A stretch of 6,291 bases of DNA, from NCBI GenBank assembly GCA_016880225.1, contig JAEHDT010000076.1:1-6291 (forward strand), read 5' to 3'. This DNA comes from Gemmatimonadota bacterium (GTDB taxonomy: Bacteria; Gemmatimonadota; Gemmatimonadetes; Gemmatimonadales; GWC2-71-9). The notes under the pieces were generated by a model, which searched no databases, was not told the DNA's origin, and saw only the letters and a list, made by a program, of their open reading frames with translations. Both the position numbers and the translations under genes were made by a program. Below are positions 1 through 5,334 of this stretch, piece by piece; within the stretch, counting starts at the first letter, position 1, and every line of letters starts with the position of its first letter.

Positions 1-1087
1 CGAACATCGAGTCGAGCGAGATGATCGTCGCCCGCTGCGCGGAGGGGATGTGGCCGTTGAGATACGCCTGCTTCACGGGCATCGCGAGCCCGATCGCCAC
101 GCCGTACAGCAAGTACAGCGGCACTACCGCGTAGAAGGCGCGTGGATGCGGCAGGCCCAGCCCCAACAGCCCGCACGCAACCACCAGCACCGCCTGCGCC
201 GCAACGGAGAGCATCAGCAGTCCCGTGCGCGTCCGGACGACGCGAGACAACGGACCGACGAGGACGTTACCGACGATCAGACTCAAGCCGACCAGGGAGC
301 TGATCACGCCGTCCACCCATACGAGGTCGCGCCCGAGCAGATCGAGAAAGTAGCGCTGCCAGCTGTAGAAGCCGAAGATCATGAAACTCATCGAGACGAG
401 CGACGCCACCATCACCGGGCGCACCACCGGATGCTCGAGCCCGTACCTGAGCCCCTCCACGAACACCCGTCGCAGCTCCGCGGGGACGCGGGACAGCTCG
501 AGCGCCCGCGGGGTGTATCCCAGCTCCGTCATGCGGCGCCACGCCAAGAAGAACAGCGGCACGACGATCGCAGCGCGCACCAGGTACGGGACGTACAGAT
601 GGATCTGCCCCAGCAGTCCCCCGCCGATCGTTCCGACCAGCATGCCGGCGCCGAAGAACATCTGGCCGCGTGCGAAAACGGGCTCGAGCGGCTGCGCGTA
701 ACCCGTCGCCTTCAAGGCGTCCACCAGCCAGGCGTCCACCGCGCCCGTGTAGAACGTGTAGCCCAGCCCGAGGAACACCGACACCCACATGAACGCCCAG
801 AACCCCCAGCCGCGCCAGGCGATCGCCACGTACAGGAGGGTCGTGACGAACAGGGTCGCGAGGCACAACAGCAGCGACGTCCGCCGCCCCAGAGTGTCGG
901 CCACGACGCCGGTGGGAACCTCGAACACCATCGAGCCGAGCGTGAACGCCGCGTTGGTGAGCAACACCTGCTGGATGTCGAGCCCGGCACCCATCTTGAA
1001 GAGGGTGTCGATCCCCCAGATGAGCGACATGGCCAGGTTGAAGAGGCCCGTGATCGCGAAATAGGTCCGGATGATGCGGGCGCTCAC
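1..1087 (-). CDS. MFS family transporter, 3' end cut by window edge
   Basis: Proton-coupled or uniport membrane carrier of the major facilitator superfamily; the substrate cannot be read from sequence. The frame is open for 362 codons from GTG at 1087 to base 2, so roughly the last 40-60 residues of a usual 400-420 residue carrier are missing. The first membrane segment begins near residue 9. The signature loop between TM2 and TM3 is clear at residues 55-69 (FEVPTGVVADTLGRR, the GxxxDxxGRR motif A). Further hydrophobic segments follow at about 72-90, 95-112, 145-165 and 168-183, then a cytoplasmic loop, then the second half. I chose GTG because it overlaps the stop of the upstream EamA gene as GTGA and keeps the whole first helix; the next ATG (residue 20) would cut that helix. 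No Shine-Dalgarno precedes it, which fits re-initiation after the upstream gene. Last visible gene of the leftward operon; an exporter role is inference. Confidence 0.9.
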   Translation of the reverse strand, partial: MSARIIRTYFAITGLFNLAMSLIWGIDTLFKMGAGLDIQQVLLTNAAFTLGSMVFEVPTGVVADTLGRRTSLLLCLATLFVTTLLYVAIAWRGWGFWAFMWVSVFLGLGYTFYTGAVDAWLVDALKATGYAQPLEPVFARGQMFFGAGMLVGTIGGGLLGQIHLYVPYLVRAAIVVPLFFLAWRRMTELGYTPRALELSRVPAELRRVFVEGLRYGLEHPVVRPVMVASLVSMSFMIFGFYSWQRYFLDLLGRDLVWVDGVISSLVGLSLIVGNVLVGPLSRVVRTRTGLLMLSVAAQAVLVVACGLLGLGLPHPRAFYAVVPLYLLYGVAIGLAMPVKQAYLNGHIPSAQRATIISLDSMF

Positions 1088-1941
1088 GCGGTCACGACCG
1101 ACGTGTCGGTCCACGACTTGAGCGCCGTCGCCGTGAGAATCACGGCACCCCCGATCACGGCGAGGGGACCCGGAGTCTCGCCGTGGGCGAGCCACGCCCA
1201 CACGGGGCTCAACACCGGCTCGACCAGCAGGAACAGCGACGCCTCGAGGGCGGGCACGCGCGCGATGGCGCGCGACAGAAACACGTAGGCGAGGCCGAGC
1301 TGGAACACGCCGAGGTACACGACGATCAGCCAGTCGGTGGCCCGGCCGGCCGACAGCGGAACGGCCCACGGCAGGCAGACGAGGAAGACGATCAGGTTGC
1401 CGCACGCCGCGGCGCCGGCGACGGCGCCGTGCTGGCCTTCGTGCACCCGCGCCAGCCAGCGGTACCCCGTGACGGTGAACGCCCACGCCACGGCGCTCCC
1501 CGCCGCGAGCACGTTGCCGAGCACCGGATCGGGCGCGGTGGCGAAGCGGCGCCCCCCACCCACGAACAACAGGGCCAGTCCGGCGCCCAGCACCGCCATG
1601 AACACGAGGTCCGCCGGGCGCACCCGCTCGCGCAGCAGCAGGGGGGCCAGGGCGACCACGAACAGCGGATTCGTGGCCTGAAGGAAGACCGTATTGGCGG
1701 CCGTCGTGAGCTTGTTCGCGAACACGAACAACAGGCCCGCGGCGGCGTAGGCCACGCCCACGAGCCCCACCCGCCAGCTCCAGCGCTGCCGCGCCTCCGG
1801 GATCAACACGACGATCGCCACCATCGCGACCAGCGCCCGGAACGCCGCCACCTGCCACGCGCCGAACGCGCACCACTTGATCGCGGCGCCCGCCGTCGAG
1901 AAGCACACGGCGGCGAGCACGAGCTGGGCGCGCGGCTTCAC
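1084..1941 (-). CDS. EamA/DMT-family membrane transporter
   Basis: Ten-helix drug/metabolite transporter of the EamA type, a family that mostly exports amino acids, metabolites or purines; the substrate is unknown here. The product has 285 residues, usual for the family (280-310). It shows two tandem EamA repeats, about residues 6-130 and 150-275. The first ends in the typical NPLFVVALAPLLLRERV stretch; the second contains the matching EASLFLLVEPVLSPVWAWL stretch followed by GE, as in YdcZ/RhaT-like proteins. An ATG at 1962 is possible, but GTG at 1941 is preferred: it overlaps the binding-protein stop by four bases (GTGA), the same arrangement as the other junctions, and the first helix is still complete. 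The stop overlaps the start of the MFS gene. Sitting between a betaine-class importer and an MFS carrier, it may export the product of the operon, but that is inference. Confidence 0.9.
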   Translation of the reverse strand: MKPRAQLVLAAVCFSTAGAAIKWCAFGAWQVAAFRALVAMVAIVVLIPEARQRWSWRVGLVGVAYAAAGLLFVFANKLTTAANTVFLQATNPLFVVALAPLLLRERVRPADLVFMAVLGAGLALLFVGGGRRFATAPDPVLGNVLAAGSAVAWAFTVTGYRWLARVHEGQHGAVAGAAACGNLIVFLVCLPWAVPLSAGRATDWLIVVYLGVFQLGLAYVFLSRAIARVPALEASLFLLVEPVLSPVWAWLAHGETPGPLAVIGGAVILTATALKSWTDTSVVTA

Positions 1942-2831
1942 GGCACGTTCGCCAGCAGCCACTCGCGCGCGATCGACCCGATGTCCCGGTGCTCGACGTC
2001 CGCGAGCGCGTTGAGACGCTGCATCTCCGCGTCCCCGATCTTCCCGTCCAGCTGAGCCAGCGCGGCCGCGACCTGGGGGTGACGCGTCAGCGTCGCGCTG
2101 CGCGTCACCACCGCCGCCTGGTAGGGCGGGAAGTAGCGGCGGTCGTCCCGCAGGGCGACCAGATCGAGCGCAGCGATCTGCCCGTCGGTCGAGTTACCGG
2201 CGATGACGTCCACCTTGCGCTGGGCGAGGGCACGGTACGTCAGTCCCAGGTCCATGGCCGTGGGCGGCGCCGCGAACTGCAGGCCGTAGGTCTTCGCGAG
2301 CCCGGGAAACCCGTCGGCGCGCTCCAGGAACTCGTACCCGAAGCCCGCATGCCACCGCGGCGCCACGGCAGCGAGATCGGAGATCCGCGTCAACCGGTAG
2401 CGCTCCGCGTCCGCCCGGCGCACGAGGATCGCGAACGTGTTGTCGAACCCGAGCGCCTTCCCCCACGTGAGGCCGAAGCGGCGCCCGTATTCGACCGCGA
2501 CGGCGCGATACACGCTGTCGGGGTCGAGCACCGGCGCATGCTTCAGCACGGCGGTATAGGCGGTGCCGGTGTACTCGACGTACAGGTCGATCTGGCCCGA
2601 CGTGATCGCCTGATGGCACACGAACGTGCCGCCCAGATGGAACCGCCGCTCGACCGGCACGGCGGTGCGCCGCTCGATCTGCTGCGCGACGATTTCACCG
2701 AGCAGATCCGACTCCGTGAAGTTCTTGGAGCCCACGACGATCCGATCGCCATGACCGCAGGCCCCGAGGATGAGCGCTCCAGCGAGGAGCCACGGAATGC
2801 CCGACCGCCTGACCGCCCGACCGCCCCTCAT
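1938..2831 (-). CDS. Betaine-class ABC transporter substrate-binding lipoprotein (OpuC/OsmF/EgtU-like)
   Basis: Extracytoplasmic binding protein of a quaternary-amine ABC importer (OpuAC/OsmF family), 297 residues. The start ATG at 2831 overlaps the permease stop as ATGA and is preceded by a GGCGGGGGA Shine-Dalgarno-like run. Residues 1-24 form a lipoprotein signal: basic start, hydrophobic stretch, lipobox LGAC with Cys25 as the lipidated residue. The mature part opens with the family signature VVGSKNFTES (32-41). LGGTF (66-70) and DLYVEYTGTAY (82-92) follow, then a WGKALGFDNTFAI hinge segment, and NSTDGQIAAL near the second lobe. These motifs are shared by glycine betaine, carnitine, choline and ergothioneine (EgtU) binding proteins; which ligand fits here cannot be settled by eye. 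Apart from the lipidated cysteine the only Cys is Cys72, next to His73 in the first ligand loop. It is a separate protein, not fused to the permease as in Gram-positive EgtU. Confidence 0.93.
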   Translation of the reverse strand: MRGGRAVRRSGIPWLLAGALILGACGHGDRIVVGSKNFTESDLLGEIVAQQIERRTAVPVERRFHLGGTFVCHQAITSGQIDLYVEYTGTAYTAVLKHAPVLDPDSVYRAVAVEYGRRFGLTWGKALGFDNTFAILVRRADAERYRLTRISDLAAVAPRWHAGFGYEFLERADGFPGLAKTYGLQFAAPPTAMDLGLTYRALAQRKVDVIAGNSTDGQIAALDLVALRDDRRYFPPYQAAVVTRSATLTRHPQVAAALAQLDGKIGDAEMQRLNALADVEHRDIGSIAREWLLANVP

Positions 2832-3469
2832 TTCCCCCGCCAGGCGAGCCGCCGCTCCACCAGACCCAGCAGCCCGTCGGCCGCGAGCGCCATGAGCGCC
2901 GCCGGGAGCGCTCCTGCGAGGATCAGCGTATCGTCCACCGTCGCCACGCCGCGGAAGATGTACACCCCCAGCCCGCCGGCGCCGATCGCCGCCGCGATCG
3001 TCGCGGTTCCCACACCCACCACGGTCGCGACCCGCACGCCCGCGAGTATGACCCCGAGCGAGAGCGGCAGCTCGACCATCCGCAACAGCTCTCCATCCGT
3101 CATCCCCATGCCGCGACCGGCTTCGCGCACCGCCGGGTCCACGCCGGCGATCCCCGTGTAGGTGTTGCGGACGACCGGAAGCAGTCCGTACACCACGAGC
3201 GCCACGATCGCGGTGCGGGCGCCGATGCCGCCGATGAACGGGAGGGGAATCAGGAATCCGAACAGGGCCAGGCTCGGCACCGTCTGGAAGACGTTCGCGA
3301 GGCCGAGCACGGGACCGCGCCACGCCGGCCGGCGGCTGAGCACGATGCCGAGTGGCACGCCGATGACGACGGCCGCCGCGGTCGAGACGGCGACCAAATA
3401 GACGTGTTGACCGACGAGCGCCACGACTTCCTGCGAGTTGCGGGCGTAGAAGCCCCAGAGAGCCCTCAT
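2828..3469 (-). CDS. Betaine-class ABC transporter permease (OpuBB/OpuCB/YehW type)
   Basis: Inner-membrane channel subunit of the quaternary-amine ABC importer, 213 residues, a normal length for the single-domain form. Hydrophobic segments lie at about residues 15-44, 53-79, 86-100, 138-170 and 178-203. The cytoplasmic coupling (EAA) loop that contacts the ATPase is at about 115-135 (REAGRGMGMTDGELLRMVELP region). FQTVPSLALFGFLIPLPFIG (61-80) is typical of OpuB/OpuC/OsmW permeases. Only one permease gene is present, so it probably works as a homodimer. An upstream in-frame ATG at 3493 would add eight Gly-rich residues and a 28-base overlap. ATG at 3469 is chosen because it forms a 4-base ATGA overlap with the ATPase stop and gives the usual N-terminus. 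Its own stop overlaps the binding-protein start the same way, so the two should be translationally coupled. Confidence 0.93.
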   Translation of the reverse strand: MRALWGFYARNSQEVVALVGQHVYLVAVSTAAAVVIGVPLGIVLSRRPAWRGPVLGLANVFQTVPSLALFGFLIPLPFIGGIGARTAIVALVVYGLLPVVRNTYTGIAGVDPAVREAGRGMGMTDGELLRMVELPLSLGVILAGVRVATVVGVGTATIAAAIGAGGLGVYIFRGVATVDDTLILAGALPAALMALAADGLLGLVERRLAWRGK

Positions 3470-4197
3470 GCCGCCGCCATGAACGCCCTGCATTCCGGAT
3501 GCTCGCTCCGCCGGAATTCCTCCGGCGTGCCGAGGAACGCGAGCCGGCCCTCGTGCATCAGCCCGATGCGCGTCCCGAGCAGCAGGCCTTCCCGCACATC
3601 GTGCGTCACGAACACCATCCCCTTGCCTAGTCGCCCCTCGAGCGCCTGGAACTCGCGCTGCAGCTCCACCCGCGTGATGGGATCGAGCGCGCCGAACGGC
3701 TCGTCGAGCAGCAGCAGCGGCGGATCGGCCGCGAGGGCGCGCGCCACGCCCACCCGCTGGCGCTGGCCGCCGGACAGCTCGTGCGGATACCGGGCCGCGA
3801 AACTCGCGGGGTCGAGGCCCACGAGCGCCAGCAGCTCGCGCACCCGCGCGGCGATGCGCCCGGGCGGCCAGCCTTCGAGCCGCGGCACGAGCCCCACGTT
3901 CCGCTCCACCGTGAAATGGGGGAACAGTCCGATTTCCTGAATCACGTAGCCGATGCGGCGGCGCAGCACGGTGGCCGGCAGCTCGGCCGCCCGCTCGCCC
4001 GCCACCCGCACTTCTCCTCCGCTGGGCTCGAGCAGCCGGTTGACGAGCTTGAGGGTGGTGGTCTTGCCGGACCCGCTGCGGCCGAGCAGCACCAGGGTCT
4101 CGCCGGCCGCCACGGTGAACGACACGTCCTCCACCAGGAGACGAGGCGTGCCCGGCAGCCGGTAACGGAGCCCCCTGACCTCCAACGCAGGCGTCAT
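3466..4197 (-). CDS. Betaine-class ABC transporter ATP-binding protein (OpuCA/ProV/EgtV-like, no CBS domains)
   Basis: ATPase that powers the permease encoded next to it; 243 residues. All nucleotide-binding motifs are present: Walker A GRSGSGKTT (39-47), Q-loop Gln87 in YVIQEIGLFPHFTV (a stretch typical of the glycine betaine/proline group), signature LSGGQ (141-145), Walker B LLLLDEP with Glu166, D-loop GALD (169-172), and switch His199 in FVTHD. The chain stops soon after the core fold, so the C-terminal CBS pair that senses ionic strength in OpuA/OpuCA is missing. That argues against a simple osmotically gated transporter and recalls non-osmotic members such as EgtV (family knowledge recalled, not searched). 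ATG at 4197 is chosen over the upstream in-frame ATG at 4251 because it makes an ATGA overlap with the methyltransferase stop and gives the standard N-terminus. No Shine-Dalgarno is visible, so translation is likely coupled. Confidence 0.94.
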   Translation of the reverse strand: MTPALEVRGLRYRLPGTPRLLVEDVSFTVAAGETLVLLGRSGSGKTTTLKLVNRLLEPSGGEVRVAGERAAELPATVLRRRIGYVIQEIGLFPHFTVERNVGLVPRLEGWPPGRIAARVRELLALVGLDPASFAARYPHELSGGQRQRVGVARALAADPPLLLLDEPFGALDPITRVELQREFQALEGRLGKGMVFVTHDVREGLLLGTRIGLMHEGRLAFLGTPEEFRRSEHPECRAFMAAA

Positions 4198-5132
4198 GCG
4201 GGCGACGCGAGCACCATGAGAAAGCGGTCGTCGTCGCTCCGGCCCTGCCACCGGGCGGCTAGTCCCGCGTCGCCGAGAATGCGGAGGAACGTGTCGGGGG
4301 CGTACTTGTAGGAGTGGTTCATCGCGAGGCGCTCGCCGCGCGCGAGACGCAGGGTCTCGCCGCCGATCAGCGCGCCCAAGTCCCGGCCGGCCCGGAAGTG
4401 CTTGGGGATCAGGTGAAGCCCGGGGAGCCGCGGATCATCGGTCGTTGCGAACACGAGCTCGCCGTCCCCGTCGGCGATGCCCACGGCGTTGAGGGGCGCC
4501 CAGGCGAAACGGCGGTTGAGCGGATTGTCGTACCCGGCGACCGTGGCGTCGCCGGCATAGATCTCGCCGTCCACGAGCAGCGCGTCGCCGGGCCGCAACA
4601 GCCGCGCGAGCTCCTGGGCTTCCGCGATCGGATCGAACGCGCCGAGCGTGTTGCCGATGAGCAAGACGAGCCGGGCGGGCGTTTCTGGCTCCGCGGCGAG
4701 CGCCGCGAGATGCGCCGGCACCGTGAAATCGGCCTTGATGCCCTGAGCGGGGAAGCGCGCGGCCAGTGCGCCGGCGCACGCCATTTCGAGCAGCGCCTGG
4801 CTCGTATCCACGGGCACGTACGACACGCGTACCCCCCGCTCGCGCAGCGCCTCGAGCAGCAGCAGGTCCTTGTCGCCCTGCCCTGCGCCGAGGCTCATGA
4901 CCTCGAGCGGACCCGGGGGAAAGAGCCGCGCCAGCTCGGTGCCCGAGCGCGCAATGAGCGAGCGCGAGCGCACGAAGTTGCGGTACGCCCCGTCCGAGCA
5001 CAGGGCCAGCCACGCCCGGACCGACAGTGGGAACCAGTAGAAGAACTTTTCGGTCAAGCGACGGTCGCGAAACGCGCGAACGAATTGGTCCGCGAGATCG
5101 TTCTCGGTGAGCAGCGCGTGAATCGATATCAT
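4194..5132 (-). CDS. Divergent EgtD-type (Methyltransf_33) SAM-dependent amino-acid N-methyltransferase
   Basis: Resembles the histidine N-alpha-methyltransferase family, whose best-known member EgtD makes hercynine (trimethyl-histidine) for ergothioneine. It has 312 residues, close to EgtD (about 320). SAM-binding features are intact: motif I LGAGQGDKD (81-89), YVPVDTSQ with acidic Asp109 (105-112), ADF (134-136) and IGNTLGAFDP (159-168). GYDN (200-203) matches the AYDD segment of EgtD that carries Y206, and the C-terminal MNHSYKY (271-277) matches the TExSxKF strand carrying E282/S284. By this eye alignment Ser284 is kept (Ser274), but Glu282 becomes Asn272 and Asn166 becomes Ala165. The N-terminal PEYYPTRxE motif is replaced by GAYRNFVRSRS. 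Its substrate may therefore differ from free histidine. ATG at 5132 gives the expected N-terminus but has no Shine-Dalgarno; a near-leaderless message is possible. First gene of the leftward operon, overlapping the ATPase by four bases. Confidence 0.85.
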   Translation of the reverse strand: MISIHALLTENDLADQFVRAFRDRRLTEKFFYWFPLSVRAWLALCSDGAYRNFVRSRSLIARSGTELARLFPPGPLEVMSLGAGQGDKDLLLLEALRERGVRVSYVPVDTSQALLEMACAGALAARFPAQGIKADFTVPAHLAALAAEPETPARLVLLIGNTLGAFDPIAEAQELARLLRPGDALLVDGEIYAGDATVAGYDNPLNRRFAWAPLNAVGIADGDGELVFATTDDPRLPGLHLIPKHFRAGRDLGALIGGETLRLARGERLAMNHSYKYAPDTFLRILGDAGLAARWQGRSDDDRFLMVLASPA

Positions 5133-5142
5133 AAAGGCTTGA

Positions 5143-5171
5143 GAGTTACCGGTTGACGGGTGTGACGGCAA
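5143..5171 (-). promoter_or_regulatory. Candidate sigma70-type promoter for the leftward operon
   Basis: Read on the minus strand, a -35-like TTGCCG (5171-5166) and a -10-like TAACTC (5148-5143) are separated by 17 bases. The expected start of transcription is near 5136, only a few bases before the methyltransferase ATG, which would explain the lack of a Shine-Dalgarno. The -10 match is modest. A second -10-like hexamer, TATGAT, spans the start codon itself (5133-5128) but lacks a good -35. Confidence 0.4.
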
Positions 5172-5181
5172 CCCGTAGGAT
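5153..5181 (+). promoter_or_regulatory. Sigma70-type promoter for the small peptide gene and reductase
   Basis: TTGACG (5153-5158; five of six matches to TTGACA) and TAGGAT (5176-5181; four of six to TATAAT) are separated by exactly 17 bases. Transcription should begin near A5188, giving a leader of about 41 bases before the peptide ATG. This is the best promoter match in the intergenic gap. It overlaps the candidate leftward promoter: each -35 element lies inside the spacer of the other. Confidence 0.65.
5156..5176. promoter_or_regulatory. Inverted repeat between the promoter elements, possible operator
   Basis: ACGGGT (5156-5161) and its exact reverse complement ACCCGT (5171-5176) flank nine bases. 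The repeat runs from the -35 to the -10 of the rightward promoter and covers the -35 of the leftward candidate. A dimeric regulator bound here could control both units. Six-base arms are short, so chance is possible, and no regulator gene lies in the window. Confidence 0.35.
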
Positions 5182-5216
5182 TGTCGGAACGGCCGTCTTC
5201 CTGCTTCCCCAGATGC

Positions 5217-5224
5217 GAGGAGGA
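5217..5224 (+). promoter_or_regulatory. Strong ribosome binding site of the peptide gene
   Basis: GAGGAGGA ends four bases before the ATG at 5229, a near-perfect match to the anti-Shine-Dalgarno sequence and the strongest such site in the window. It is the main reason to accept so short a frame as a gene. Confidence 0.85.
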
Positions 5225-5228
5225 TTTT

Positions 5229-5321
5229 ATGCAGATCGTCGAGATGCAGGAGCTCGTGCCCAGCTGTCATCGTCCCGAGATCGTCGAGACGGCGGAGCTG
5301 GTGCCCACCTGCCACTCCTAG
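5229..5321 (+). CDS. 30-residue tandem-repeat peptide with two Cys-His motifs; candidate modified-peptide precursor
   Basis: I recognise no family for this gene. After Met-Gln the product has two 13-residue units, QIVEMQELVPSCH (sharing Gln2) and EIVETAELVPTCH. They are joined by Arg-Pro, and a final Ser precedes TAG. Nine of 13 positions are identical, and two more are conservative (Gln/Glu, Ser/Thr). Each unit ends in Pro-Ser/Thr-Cys-His, placing the only two Cys and two His of the peptide at residues 13-14 and 28-29. The rest is acidic (five Glu), with no membrane segment or secretion signal. A sigma70-like promoter and GAGGAGGA site point to high expression. The aldo/keto reductase starts 13 bases after the stop, and the divergent methyltransferase starts 97 bases upstream. 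Options are a RiPP-like precursor with two cores, a thiol or metal-binding peptide, or a regulatory leader peptide. The gene call is fairly sure; the function is unknown. Confidence 0.75.
   Translation: MQIVEMQELVPSCHRPEIVETAELVPTCHS
5232..5315 (+). repeat. Tandem 39-base in-frame repeat within the peptide gene
   Basis: Units 5232-5270 and 5277-5315 agree at 31 of 39 bases and are separated by six bases (Arg-Pro codons). Of eight differences, three are synonymous third-base changes in the conserved Leu, Cys and His codons (ctc/ctg, tgt/tgc, cat/cac). This pattern suggests an old duplication whose protein sequence has been kept by selection. Confidence 0.85.
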
Positions 5322-5327
5322 AGGGAG
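5321..5327 (+). promoter_or_regulatory. Ribosome binding site of the aldo/keto reductase, overlapping the peptide stop
   Basis: GAGGGAG begins on the last base of the peptide TAG stop and lies seven bases before the ATG at 5335. It decides the reductase start and links its translation to that of the peptide gene. Confidence 0.7.
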
Positions 5328-5334
5328 CGGCACG

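Noticed and set aside
50..1288. Long plus-strand open frame
   Set aside because: It is antisense to the MFS and EamA genes, has low-complexity Arg/His/Gln/Glu-rich composition, and no family motif. Typical mirror frame of GC-rich coding DNA.
1989..3161. Plus-strand open frame opposite the binding protein and permease
   Set aside because: No recognisable motifs; the real genes on the opposite strand carry complete family signatures and tight operon junctions.
2832..3323. N-terminal extension of the binding-protein frame
   Set aside because: It is Arg/Gly-rich, overlaps the permease gene in another frame, and would bury the lipoprotein signal that starts at 2831.
4194..5132. Naming the methyltransferase egtD outright
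   Set aside because: Key pocket residues and the N-terminal motif differ and no egtB/egtC gene is seen, so ergothioneine synthesis is not supported.
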